From contig SZZY01000005.1 in assembly GCA_009830035.1 (NCBI GenBank), positions 124,001 through 188,000 of the forward strand: DNA of 64,000 bases. The letters are read 5' to 3'. The position numbers were made by a program, and so were the translations under genes. The notes beneath the pieces are model-generated. The model was not told the DNA's origin, did no database searches, and saw only the letters and a program-made list of their open reading frames with translations. Positions 19,703-29,548 of this stretch are shown one piece after another; the first letter of the stretch is position 1, and each line of letters opens with the position of its first letter. Source of the stretch: Pantoea sp. Eser (GTDB taxonomy: Bacteria > Pseudomonadota > Gammaproteobacteria > Enterobacterales > Enterobacteriaceae).

Positions 19703-20268
19703 GAAGCGTCCAGATGTTGAATGCGGATCAGATAGCCAAACGCATGCTGCTGAATAGCGATCGGCTGACGCTGGTTGCCGCGTTGCAGATAATCAATTTC
19801 GGTCACCAGCTGGTTATCAGCATCCCTGAGCTGACGCTTTAACGGCTGATCCTGCAGCGTCCAGCCGGGCGGCAACTGTTTACGCCAGGCCTCAGTCGGC
19901 CAGTAGCTGAGCATGATGTCCGCCAGCACCTGACTGGCAGGCGACAGCTGCGGCAATGGCATCAGCTGCTCGGTGTGAATACCCTGGCCGTCATAGCGCA
20001 GGATAAACAGACGTATCCCGACCGACGATAAGCCCGCCAGCTTAATCTGTTGTTGATCGGCGCTCAGCAGTATCAGCAGCGACTGGCTCCGGCCCTTTAC
20101 CTGACCGGTCAGCAACTGCTGCTGAAAAGCGGGCTGAATGCCGGGCGGCGGCAGCGTGATCTGCACGCCCGGCTTGAGCCAGGCGGTGGGACGGCTGTTG
20201 TCCGGTGCCTGCTGCGCGCAGGCACTCAGCAGCAGGCTGGTCAACAAAATCAGGGCGGCGCGCATCAT
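19699..20268 (-). CDS. DUF3261-type lipoprotein of the aryl-polyene cluster
   Basis: About 190 residues with a lipoprotein signal (LLTSLLLSAC, then AQQAPD). The body (PGVQITLPPPGIQPAFQQQLL, QQIKLAGLSSVGIRLFILRYDG, MLSYWPTEAWRKQLPPGW) matches the DUF3261 lipoproteins encoded in aryl-polyene clusters, thought to help place the pigment in the outer membrane. Uninterrupted. The start overlaps the exporter stop codon and the stop overlaps the ketosynthase start (ATGA), so it is translationally coupled on both sides. One of few intact genes in this cluster, probably by chance. Confidence 0.75.
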   Translation of the reverse strand: MMRAALILLTSLLLSACAQQAPDNSRPTAWLKPGVQITLPPPGIQPAFQQQLLTGQVKGRSQSLLILLSADQQQIKLAGLSSVGIRLFILRYDGQGIHTEQLMPLPQLSPASQVLADIMLSYWPTEAWRKQLPPGWTLQDQPLKRQLRDADNQLVTEIDYLQRGNQRQPIAIQQHAFGYLIRIQHLDAS

Positions 20269-22409
20269 CGTTTGATCCTCGATCGGGTGGGTCGCATCGC
20301 CAGCGGCGACAGCAGAAAGGCGGTAAAAATGCCGCTGCACAAAATACTGTACCAAAACTGGCGATCGCCGCGCTGGTGCTGCTGAACACCAGCATGCCCA
20401 GGGTTAATAAGGTGGTGATCATCGCCAGCGAGACCGCCAGTAAGGAGGTCAGCGGCGTGCCCTGTGGGTTGCTGAAAAACAGGCTGTAGTTAATCCCAAT
20501 GCCCAGCACCAGAATCAGCGCCAGTGCCAGCATCAGCAAGCCACTCAGCAGAGTACGCCAGAAGCTGAACAGCGTATCGTAACGGGCTTTACGGTCGATC
20601 CAGCTGACGCCCGCATGACGCTGCGCCAGCGCATTGAGCGCGGCGCTGTTTTTTACCCCGCTGGTCGGTATCAGCACGCCGCTGCGCCCGTCAGGCAGCG
20701 TCAGCCACAATAGTTGCCAGCCTTCGCTTAACGGGCTGGCAAGCCAGGCTTGCGGCGTGACCGGCATCGCACTGAGATCCGGCGCGGGCAGCGTAATGCC
20801 AGCCTGCTGCAGACGCGTGGCGATGGTCGGTGCCGCCTGACGTAGCAGCGTCAGATCCTGTTGCTGCTGCGCCAGTGAGCGTAAAGGTAACAGCCGATAG
20901 CGCTGCAGCCAGCCCTGTTGCAGATCCAGTGCCAGCCGGGCCAGCCGTTGCAGGGTCTGCTGCGCATCGTCCCCCCAGACCACAAACCAGGTCTGGTCGG
21001 CGCGCTGACCGGTTAAGGCCGCCAGCTGACGATCCTGATCCAGCAGACGCGCCAGGGGCGCTTTGCAGGTGGGCGATATCATCATCCACCCGCAGCTGCG
21101 CGATGCCCGTCACGGCAAACAGCGCCACGGCCAGCGGTAATCCGACCCGCAATCCGCGCTGGCGGCGTGGCGTCGCCAGCCAGCGGGCCAGCGGCGCAAT
21201 TAACGGCACCGGACGCACCGGCAAACCGCGCACCAGCCACGGATAGAGCAGGACCACCGTCAGGCAGGAGGCGGTTAAGCCGCTGGCGGCAAACACCGCC
21301 AGCTTACGCAGACCCGGAAACGGGGCCAGCAGCATCAGCAGCCAGGCGATAGCGGTGGTGGCCAGCGCTAACAGTAAGGTGCCGCGCGCCTTGCGCAGGC
21401 TCTGCCACAGCGTCTGTTCTCTGCCGTGAACCATCCGTTCAGTCAGATAGTAGAGCGTGTAATCGGCCGAGATGCCAACGATGCTCAGGCTCATCACCAG
21501 CGTTATCAGGTGCAGTTCACCGAAACAGATTAGCGTCATCACCGTGCCCGCCATCGCCCCGATCGCCACGGAAACGATACACAGCAGCAGTGGCCGCAGC
21601 GAACGGAACACCAGCAGCAATACCCCGCCCAGCGTCAGGCTGACCAAGGTTTTTACGTCGTGCTGCGCGCGCTGGCTGGCATCATCGCTGAACAGTACCG
21701 TGCCGCGGGTCAGTAATTTCGCCTGCGGAAAGCGGCTTTTAAGCTGCTGCTCCAGCACATTGAGCTGGCTGACCAGCGCATGACTTTGCTGCAGACTAAA
21801 GGCATTGGTGGCCAGTTCGCCGTGCAGAAAATACCAGCGCTGGCCCTGCCGATCCTGCGCCGTCAACCAGCCGTTATGGAGAATCATGCGATCGGCGTTT
21901 TGCTGTAACGCCAGCTGCGATCCGCGCACCAGCATCAGCGGATCGCCCTGCAGTTCTTTACTGCCGACGCCGGAAAAGGCGGAGAACAGCTGCGCCAGCT
22001 GCCAGTCTGCCTGGGCGTTGCCGCCGTCCTGTAGCCGGCTGCGGGTGGCGTCATCGATCAGGCCGTTACGGTGTTGCCAGGCAAAGCGTCCCCACTGCTG
22101 CTGCGCGTCGAGATCGCCCTGCACCTGTTTCAGCGCCGGCAAGGCGCGCAGTTGCGATAGCCACCACGCCGCCACCTGCGGATCGTCAGTCGGACCCGCT
22201 GACACCAACCACACCAGCTGACGATCCAGCCGCTGTAAAAACGCCTGCTGTAGCGCGGGCGGAGCTGCGCCCAGATTTTGCTGTGGCAGCAAGGCCAGTA
22301 CGCTGCTGTTAAGCTGGCTGCGCGGCATTAATAGCGTCAGCGCCACCGCCAGCAGCAGACAGAACGCAATCCACAGCACAGCCAGCCAGCTTGCGTTACG
22401 GCCCTGCAA
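20265..22409 (-). pseudogene. MMPL/RND-type exporter of the aryl-polyene cluster, frameshifted
   Basis: Large inner-membrane exporter thought to move aryl-polyene lipid toward the outer membrane. It starts at a TTG (22409) with GAGGAGCAGG upstream. The first about 440 residues hold one N-terminal span, a periplasmic domain and a sterol-sensing-like bundle (VSLTLGGVLLLVFRSL, VGISADYTLYYLTERM). Frameshifts occur near 21070 (after QLRVDDDIAH) and near 20350 (after SAAIASFGTV); the correct end LLSPLAMRPTRSRIKR can be read up to TGA at 20265. Otherwise complete, so inactivation is recent. Confidence 0.82.
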
Positions 22410-22990
22410 AACGCGCCTGCTCCTCGTCGCTTAACTGCGACGGCTCAATCCGGGTATGGCTTAACAGGATCTGCGTCAGATCGCCCTGCTTATCATCAAG
22501 GTCAATACGCTCCAGAAACTCACTGCCCGCAAGGTCGATACGGTTGAAAATTTTGTTCAGCGGCGCAGCTTTCGGCGTCAGGCTCAGCGTCAATTGGCCG
22601 TTACTGCGATCGCTGAAATCGACCCGGAAGTTTTCATTCAGCACTTTCTGGTCGGCCTTAAACAGCGCGCAGCAGATGGTTAAACTGGAACATCTGCGGA
22701 TTGCTGTCGGCGGTGATCACCTGCGGCGGCTGACCGCTCAGGCTCTGCACCATGCGCTTATCATCCAGCAGCAGCGTCATCACAAACGGCGTCTGCTGAT
22801 GCCACCATAACCCCTGTTGCCGGGCGATCAGCATCTGTCCATGCGACACCAGCGGCTGATGCATACCCGCAATGTTGCGGGTCTAGGTAAAATCGGCCCG
22901 GATCACCGGCTGGCTGGCAAATCGCTGCTGCAGCTGGTCGAGCGTCACCGCACTGGCGGCGCTGGCTCACAGCAGCAGGACGGTAAGCAT
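22396..22990 (-). pseudogene. LolA-like periplasmic carrier of the aryl-polyene cluster, broken
   Basis: Outer-membrane lipoprotein carrier homologue, expected in the periplasm. From ATG at 22990 the signal peptide MLTVLLL is cut by TGA (22967-22969, probably from TGG) before ASAASAVTLDQL. A second stop, TAG at 22883-22885, falls in the LolA motif ADFT-x-TRNIAGMHQPLVSHG. A frameshift near 22665 separates NPQMFQFNHLL from KVLNENFRVDF. The end (LSDEEQARFAGP) overlaps the exporter start. Three independent lesions mean it is long dead relative to its neighbours. Confidence 0.78.
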
Positions 22991-22995
22991 CACTT

Positions 22996-23411
22996 TTAGA
23001 GTCCCTTCAATCCTAAACGTTCCAGTAAAATGTCCGGTGAGAAACAAAGCACAGCGCCTGGGTCGCCTGCTCCACCGCCACCTGCAGCGTATGCGCTTTG
23101 GTGGTGATCTGACCGGCCGCATTGCGTACCTCATAGTCGATGCGCAGGCGATTTTCATATTCAGTAATGCGGACGCTGACCGAAATGGTCTCTTCACAGC
23201 GCAGCGGCTGGCGGTATTTCACCCGGGTATCGACCACCGGCCAGACGTAGCCGCTGGCGGCCATCTCGGCGTAGCTGTAGTTGGTGCTGCGCAGTAACGC
23301 TTCGCGTGCCTGCTCGAAATAGCGAAAGTAGTTACCGTGCCAGACCACGCCCATCGGGTCGCAGTTGTGAAAGGAGACGGTCAGTGCTATGTCAGCACGA
23401 TGTTCAGGCAT
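22996..23411 (-). pseudogene. Hotdog thioesterase (4HBT) of the aryl-polyene cluster, 3' frameshift
   Basis: YbgC-like acyl-thioesterase of about 138 residues. The catalytic region CDPMGVVWHGNYFRYFEQARE is near the N-terminus and VVDTRVKYRQPLRCEE in the middle. Near 23030 an apparent 2-base insertion (TCTCACCGG) changes the last residues; the other frame gives the expected PDILLERLGLKGL and TAA at 22996. The read-out protein therefore loses only about 15 C-terminal residues and may keep activity. Start ATG at 23411 overlaps the preceding gene by eight bases. Confidence 0.72.
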
Positions 23412-25102
23412 GGTCGGACTCCTTGTGGCACGCCTGCGGATCAGGCAACGTCCAGAAATCGAAAAAGTTAAACCAGTCAAACGGGGCCAGCAGCGAGTAA
23501 TGTGCCAGCCGCGCTGCATAGCGATCGACCGCCTGCTGTCGTTGTGCCCGCGGCAGCAGCAGCGGGTCGGCGAACGCTTCGCAATAAATGCGCAGTTTAC
23601 CCTGCTGACGCAGGGCAAACATCAGCAGTACCGGGCAGCGCAACGCGGCAGCCAGCACAAACGGCCCCTGAGGAAACGGTGCAGCCCGGCCAAGAAACTC
23701 ACTCCAGATCACCCGGCGTTCGCCGCCGCGCTGGCGATTAACTGCAGTGCGATCGCCGACAATCGCCACCCACTCGCCAGCATCGAGCTTTTGCTGCAGC
23801 AGAATGGCGGTATCCGGGCCGATATCGCTGACCGGCATCAGGTTTACTCCGGCCTGCGGCACAATGGTTTCCAGCACCGCGCGAAAGCGCTGAGCATTAT
23901 CGGTAAACACCAGCGCATTGATCACCAGCCCGCTCACCTGCTGAGCCATAGCGCGACAGGCTTCAATGTCGCCAAGGTGCGAGGCCAGAATCAGCTTGCC
24001 CTGCGGCGACGGCGTACGGATCACCGCTTCGGCACCGGGTGCAAAATCAATATCGCGTCCCCAGTGAAGATCGCCTCGCCAGCTGGCAACTTTATCCAGC
24101 ATGGCCCCGGCAAAACGCAGAAAATGACGGTAGCTGTTGAGCGGCGCGGGCAGCGAAATCTGCCGCTGCTGCGCGATCAGACGAACCTGGCTCAGCCACT
24201 GCTGCGAAGCGCGGCGGGCGCGCTGTCCACTCAGCCGGTAGACAGCAACCACCGGCCATAACAACAGCATAAACGGCAGGCGGCCGCCGTAGCGATAGAC
24301 CGCCAGCATCAGTCGTAAACCCCACTGCCCGCGGCGTTCCGGCTCGGCCGACCAGTGGGCTGTCTGTCGACGCATCGCCAGCAGACGCGGGATTCGCGGC
24401 AGCATGCCGAAAAAGAGTCGGGTGTGCATCCAAGAGATGCGCAGGTTGTCTATAGAGCGCATCAAAGTGCGACAAGCCACTGGCCGGATAGGTCACCCGG
24501 GTGGAAATAAAGCGGCTGCGGGTGCCCTGCCAGTAGCGCCGGACCATGATTTCAGTGTCGAAATCCATGCGCTGGCCGATCGCGTGGCGATCGCACAACG
24601 CCATCACCGGTGCCAGCGGGTAAACCCGGAAGCCACACATGCTGTCACGGATTGACAGCGATAGCGTCTCAACCCAGACCCAGAAATGGGTAATGTAGCG
24701 ACCATAAAGGCGTGATTTGGGAATTGAATCGTCATACAGCGGCTGACCGGAGATCAGCCAGTCAGGATAGCGCTGCGCTTCGGCCAGCATCAGCGGCAGG
24801 TCTTCTGCCTGATGCCGGCCATCAGCGTCGATCTGCACCGCGTGGGTAAAGCCCCGTGCGGCGGCGGCACGCAGGGCGTGGATCACCGCAGCGCCTTTGC
24901 CCTGATTGCTGTCGAGACGCAGCACGCTGAGCTACGGGGCGTTCAGCGTCGCCAGCTGGAGCTGGGTGGCGGCATCGCTGCCGTCATCGACCACGATCAC
25001 CGGTAAATTAAACGGCGCCAGCCGCGTCAGCACTGAGGCCATCATCGCCCCGTGGTTGTAACACGGCATCACCACGCAGGGAGAGAATACGGCCCCTAAC
25101 AC
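23404..25102 (-). pseudogene. Glycosyltransferase 2 / lipid A-type acyltransferase fusion of the aryl-polyene cluster, broken
   Basis: Two-domain protein. The N-terminal GT2 domain shows PCYNHGAMMASVL, VIVVDDGSD and THAVQIDADGRHQAEDLP (DxD). The C-terminal LpxL/HtrB-like domain shows ILASHLGDIEACRAM (HX4E), PVSDIGPD and PQGPFVLAAALRCPVL. These domains are known as one gene in such clusters and probably attach lipid or sugar. Lesions: TAG at 24932-24934 after TLNAP, and a frameshift near 24470 between SHFDAL and DNLRISWMHTRLFF, at the domain junction. A GTG at 25102 overlapping the dehydratase stop is the likely start. The acyltransferase half is open from 24480 and could be expressed alone. 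Confidence 0.8.
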
Positions 25103-25443
25103 AGCGTAATTTTCCCGCTGCTGGCGCTTTGCTCAGTGCCCTCACCCAGCAGACTGTAACGAAAACTGAGGCGTGATTTTTCCGCATCCCAGTCAAGACG
25201 CAGCTATAGCAGCGAATCGGGCGGCACCGGCTGCTGGAATTTGATGTTATCGATGGCGGCAAACTGTTTGCCAGGCGCCAGAATGCCGACCCCGTAGTGC
25301 ATTACCCAGTCAAGCTGGGCGACGCCGGGCAGAATCGGTAAGGTGGGAAAATGGCCCTGAAACCAGAACAGGCTGGCCTGAATCTGCAGCGTCAGCGTGA
25401 CGCTGTTATCCTGCAGCAGGCGATTGCGTTCAATCGGCAACAT
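25096..25443 (-). pseudogene. FabA/FabZ-like dehydratase of the aryl-polyene cluster, single amber stop
   Basis: Hotdog 3-hydroxyacyl-ACP dehydratase that forms the conjugated double bonds. Start ATG at 25443 has GAGGAG upstream. The catalytic block FQGHFPTLPILPGVAQLDW is intact. The only lesion is TAG at 25204-25206, between PPDSLL and LRLDWDAEK; the frame then stays open to its own TAG at 25096-25098. The residue lost is not certain (CAG to TAG fits). The gene overlaps the ligase end and the glycosyltransferase start, as expected in this operon. Confidence 0.78.
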
Positions 25444-26342
25444 CGAAAAGCTCCTCAATTTGCGGCCAGGCGCGTTTGCTTTGGCTGGTCACCGGAATGG
25501 CGGCGACCACCCGCCATTAGCGCGGTATCGCCAGCGGCTCCAGCCACTGCTGCAGCTGTCGTTTCCACTGCTGCTTGTGCTGATGCAGGGTGGCGATCCA
25601 GCGCGGCGTTGAGCGCCACCACCACGCCAATCGCCTGTCGTCCCTGTCGCGTCAGCGCCAGTGCCGCCGCATCGGTGATTCCCGGCAAGCTTAACAGCCT
25701 TCGTTCAACCTCACTCAGCGAGACGCGCTTATCGCCGATTTTGACAATCCTATCGTGGCGTCCCGCCAGCTGAAACTGGCCGTCCGGCTGCATCAGCAGA
25801 CGATCGTAAAGCCGCCAGCCGTCAGATCCAGCGATCAGCGGTGACCAGACCTGCCAGCGGTCGGGCGTGACGGCGGCCAGTCTGACCTGCGGCATACAGC
25901 GCCATCGGCAAAAAAATGCGAAACGATAAACCATACAGATGCTGATGGCTGACCGAGGCGATGATCCGGCACTGCTGCAGAGGCGTACCCCACAGGTCGA
26001 TCAGCCAGCGGGTTTCCTGCTCCATTACCGCAAGCTATTTCACTACCCGGCGTGGCGCACCGGTTGAGCCGGAGGTATAGAGCACCAGCCCGGCCTCCTC
26101 CGGCAGCGGCGGCAGGCTGCCCGGCTCTTCCGCATCGTCGCAGTGCCAGAGCGGCAGGTCGAGGGTCAGCGGCATATCGGCGATAACACCATCCAGCCGA
26201 GCGCCCAGCGGGTACCCGCATCGGTGGCCAGACGCTGACTCAGCGCCCGCACCTGAGCACACATGGCGCTGGGCATTAACGGCCGATCGCCGCGCCACGC
26301 GACTTCGCGTTCGGGCCCGGCCAACCATTCAGCTACCTTCAT
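25430..26342 (-). pseudogene. AMP-ligase (acyl-CoA synthetase type) of the aryl-polyene cluster, deleted core
   Basis: Adenylating enzyme that loads the aryl starter acid onto the carrier protein. N-terminus MKVAEWLAGPEREVAWRGD at 26342; ATP-binding motif LVLYTSGSTGAPRRVVK; C-terminal hinge region DGQFQLAGRHDRIVKIGDKRVS. It is about 300 codons where family members are about 450. Lesions: an in-frame loss near 26210; TAG at 26035-26037 right after RRVVK; a frameshift and loss of the central substrate domain near 25915; and a frameshift near 25530. The correct end (VTSQSKRAWPQIEELFD) overlaps the dehydratase start. Confidence 0.78.
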
Positions 26343-26884
26343 GCTCTTCGCCTCACCCGTTGACGCACCAGCCATTCCCCCGCCATCAGGGTGCCGATCA
26401 ACAGGTAGCTGATCGCGCCGTTCCACAGCGTCCACAGCCGCAGATCGCCCAGCAGGCAGGTCGCCAGCGCCATGCTGCCGTTGCCGATAAAAAACAGGCA
26501 CCACAGTTGGGTAACACGCCGGGTGTAGCGCACCGCGGCGGGCGGTAAATACGGTTCACGCAGCCGCGCGATACGTTCCACCAGCGGCATGGCACTCCAC
26601 AACGAAGAGCCAAACACCAGCAGCATCGCCAGATTAACCGCCAGCGGATACCACAACAGCAGATGCTGACTGCGCAGCAGCTGGCTGCTGATACACAGCA
26701 GCGCACCCGCCAGCGCCAGCCAGCCCATCACGTGACTCAGGGCATTGTGCTGGCGACGCAACACCTGCCAGCGCACGCCAAACAGCAGCGCCAGCAGCCA
26801 GAACAGCCCCTGCCAGCGCGGTTGCGTCAGCGCCAGCTAGACCAGCAGGGTGAGCAGATTCAGCAGTCGGAGGGCGACAAGCAC
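26339..26884 (-). pseudogene. Membrane protein of the aryl-polyene cluster, single amber stop
   Basis: Polytopic protein of about 180 codons (COG4648-like) found beside the ligase and carrier genes in these clusters; function unknown. From GTG at 26884 it reads LVALRLLNLLTLLV, TAG at 26837-26839, then LALTQPRWQGLFWLLALLFGVRW and four more hydrophobic segments (LALAGALLCISSQLL, YPLAVNLAMLLVFGS, FFIGNGSMALATCLLG, ISYLLIGTLMAGEWL). The TAG is the only lesion. The stop overlaps the ligase start by four bases. Translation from an internal start could still yield most of it. Confidence 0.65.
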
Positions 26885-26890
26885 GGCGGA

Positions 26891-27145
26891 TCAGGCGTAT
26901 TCGCGCATCAGTTGTTCAACCGCATCCACCACATCCTGCACGGTACGCACCGCGCGGAAGGTTTCCGGTTTGATTTTACGGCCGGTCCGTTTCTGCAGGT
27001 GAACCACCATATCAACCGCATCAATGCTGTCGAGTTCGAGATCTTCATACAGACGCGCATCCGGATGGATGTCAGCCGCATCAATTTCAAACAGGCTGGT
27101 CAGCAGTGACGCAACTTCCTGGTATATCTGGTCTTGGGTCATCAT
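26891..27145 (-). CDS. Acyl carrier protein (second) of the aryl-polyene cluster
   Basis: 84-residue acyl carrier protein. The phosphopantetheine-bearing serine lies in the motif ELDSIDAVDMVVHLQ. Flanking helices (YQEVASLLTSLFEIDA, TVQDVVDAVEQLMREYA) are complete. No lesions. It carries the growing polyene chain or the aryl starter; which of the two carriers does which cannot be told from sequence. It lies 16 bases after the first carrier gene and seven bases before the membrane protein gene. Confidence 0.88.
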   Translation of the reverse strand: MMTQDQIYQEVASLLTSLFEIDAADIHPDARLYEDLELDSIDAVDMVVHLQKRTGRKIKPETFRAVRTVQDVVDAVEQLMREYA

Positions 27146-27161
27146 AATTTTGTCTCAGCGT

Positions 27162-27413
27162 TCAGGCGCGTTGTTGATCAACAAACGCGGCCAGAGAGGC
27201 AACAGATAAGAAGTGTGCGCGCAGGGTTTCACTGTCGGCGGAGAACGCCACGCCGTAACGATTTTTTACCGCCAGACCGAGTTCAAGCACATCGATTGAA
27301 TCCAGCCCCTTGCCAAACAGCGGAGCCTCGGTGTCGATATCAGCGGGACGGATATCTTCCAAGTTGAGTGTGTCGATAATCATCTGTTTGATATCGTTAA
27401 TTAATGAGTCCAT
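27162..27413 (-). CDS. Acyl carrier protein (first) of the aryl-polyene cluster
   Basis: 83-residue acyl carrier protein with the 4'-phosphopantetheine serine in KGLDSIDVLELGLAV. The N-terminus is MDSLINDIKQMIIDTLNLEDI and the last helix SVASLAAFVDQQ. Intact, unlike nearly every other gene of the cluster. It lies between the acyltransferase remnant and the second carrier protein, the arrangement seen in other aryl-polyene clusters. Confidence 0.88.
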   Translation of the reverse strand: MDSLINDIKQMIIDTLNLEDIRPADIDTEAPLFGKGLDSIDVLELGLAVKNRYGVAFSADSETLRAHFLSVASLAAFVDQQRA

Positions 27414-27426
27414 ACCGGTTTTCGTA

Positions 27427-28045
27427 TTACCTATTCAGGGGAACCAGCGTCTGTTGTAAATGGCGGGTCAGGCGACGCGCGGCCAGCGGCTGTGCATCTT
27501 GGTTGCTTTCGCAAAACGACTGGCTGTCGATTCGCGCTTGTACGCGCACGGTAAACAGCGGTTTAACCGGCGGAATTTGGTACCAGCGACTCTGTTTATC
27601 GAGCATACGCTGGCTACAGGTGATGTGAACCACCCGCAGATCGCACCCGGCACGTACCGCAATATTGGCGGCACCGCGCTGCAACTCCAGCGCCTCGCCA
27701 TAGCGGGTGCGGGTCCCTTCCGGGAAGATCAGGATGTTGTCGCCGCGCGCCAGCCGTTGCTGGCTGTCAGGCAGTAAGGTTTCTGCTTCGCTATTGATCA
27801 GATAATCGGCGGCGCGGATCACACCCGTAAGAACAGATTGTTTTGCAGATCGGCTTTCACCAGACAGTCCATCTCCGGCTGCACCGAGGCGATCATCACA
27901 TAGTCGATCAGCGACGGATGATTGGCGACGATCAGGCAACCGCGATCCTGCTGCTGCAGTTCTGCCCCTTAAATCCGGTAGTCGTAGACGCCGCGGCAAA
28001 AGCGCAGAAAGCAGCGGAAGCTGCAGGCGATCGCGCGCCGGGGTT
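27427..28045 (-). pseudogene. 1-acylglycerol-3-phosphate acyltransferase-like protein, broken
   Basis: PlsC-type acyltransferase of the aryl-polyene cluster. The HX4D motif is in CLIVANHPSLIDYVMIA (plus-strand positions near 27910), and the second block IFPEGTRTRYGEALELQRG is near 27700. The two lie in different frames; the shift is near 27825 (after NNLFLR). A TAA at about 27969 also interrupts the N-terminal frame. The 5' end is missing: a deletion joins it to the end of the upstream ketosynthase-like gene near 28045. The C-terminal half is open to TAA at 27427. Confidence 0.72.
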
Positions 28046-28660
28046 GACCTCGCCGGACTGAGGCTGGCTGTGGCAGCGCCACTCATCGCCGGCGGCAAGC
28101 AGCAGCGCCACCGCATACGGCGCGTTTAAGTGGTTCTCGGCTAACCACGGCAGATAATAATCGGGCAGCAGGCCCTCGAAATCGACCAGCAGTACCTGTT
28201 GATAGCCCGCCTGATGTAAGGCACTGACTTCAATCAGCCCTTGCTGAAAAGAGTCGATCCCGGCCGCGATGGAGGTCGATACCAGCAGGGCTTTCGCGGC
28301 GATAGTGAGGCTGCCGACAGCAGAATTGTGTACCGACATCGCGAAATCAGTGTGCGACAGCGGCTGCTGACTGGGCAGTGCAGTCAGGATACGCAGATTG
28401 CGCTCCAGCTCGCCGTGACGGCTGGTGAATACCACCACATTCACCGTCTGACGTGCCAGCAGCGCCAGACCGCACTCAACTGCCGCACGACTGCCGCCGC
28501 TCAGACGACGCGCGGTCATCATGGGTAAAATTTGCGGCTTTGCCATGGACTGGTTGGGGTCGATTATCGCGCCCTGTAGCGCCCAGCTTTGCCAGTCATC
28601 GTGTCTAGCCAGTCCGGGAGCCAGCGCCTGCCAGTCGACCAGAGAGTAAGCGAGTCTCAT
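28046..28660 (-). pseudogene. Beta-ketoacyl synthase-like protein of the aryl-polyene cluster, 3' end deleted
   Basis: Thiolase-fold protein matching the stand-alone ketosynthase N-terminal domain family (PF13723-type) at the head of aryl-polyene operons. Readable: PMMTARRLSGGSRAAVECGLALL, VVVFTSRHGELERNLRILTAL, DFAMSVHNSAVGSLTIA and EGLLPDYYLPWLAE. The frame is open from ATG 28660 and the domain is near full length, but at about 28045 (after SQPQSGEVNP) it passes into acyltransferase sequence out of frame and runs on to 27932. Only about 15 native residues seem lost, so activity might remain. First gene of the cluster. Confidence 0.68.
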
Positions 28661-28890
28661 TTCAATTTTCTTTTAGCAAAACGGGTGGCGTTGCGTCGAT
28701 CAGGTCGCCAACTCCTTCCTTGCGTAAGCAAAGATTCATCCCTGAAATATCTGCCGACCCGGCTATTGCCGATCACGGTAGTGGTTTACCCGACGATGCA
28801 GCAATAGCAGGTCATCTGATTTGTCGGCCGGCAGCGAAAGATCTTTATTTTATTGTTCAATACCGACAGATAAGTGCGACCGCGCGCGGC

Positions 28891-29277
28891 TTATTTTACC
28901 GCCAGCGCGGACAGACGTAGCTGAATGTCCTGATGGAGGTTGGCGATCCAGCGGTTATAGTTATTGTGGATCTTGCCCTCTCCCGCTTTCAGGTTTTCGC
29001 TGCTGAGATAATCGATGCGGTAACTCTGACTGGTGTAGGAGATGCGAATGTTGGCTGCGAAGCCACGCTGTGCCAGTCGACCGTTGACTACGCCCGGCGA
29101 AACCGGCGTCATCACTCACTTGCGGCTGATGCCCGCTTCGATGATCGCGGTTTTCATCTGATTATCACTATAACGCTGTGAGAGTGTCTGATTCACATTG
29201 TGAATCGGCGCAGTACGGGCACAACCGGTTAATAAAGCTGCGGTCACCACCAGCGCAAAAACTGACTTTTTATTCAT
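28891..29277 (-). pseudogene. Lipoprotein upstream of the aryl-polyene cluster, single UGA stop
   Basis: From ATG at 29277: MNKKSVFALVVTAALLTGC is a lipoprotein signal with lipobox LTGC. The mature part ends GISRK, then TGA at 29116-29118, then VMTPVSPGVVNGRLAQRG and SLENLKAGEGKIHNNYNRWI-like sequence to TAA at 28891. Related lipoproteins usually have Trp at the stop position (RGW/RKW), so TGG to TGA is the simplest cause and is the only lesion. Function unknown. It is separated from the cluster by about 230 bases. Confidence 0.65.
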
Positions 29278-29548
29278 TACGATTCCATTTTATTCCCCTG
29301 AATTATCAGGCATTTAAAAACATGACTCACCTGGCGCAGCATGAACAATCCGTGCGCTTTTCCATCTGGCTAGCCTAAAACCCGCGCATGATACCACCTA
29401 ATGTAAAGACAGGTAAGCGGAAGTATGCGGGGCTTATTTAACGGATAGGGTGTCAGGCCGCGCACGGCAGCGCGGGATGCGACAGCGCCGATCCAGCAAG
29501 CAGAATCTCTGGCTGCTGCTGGATCGGAACCGTATGAAGGGAAAGCGG

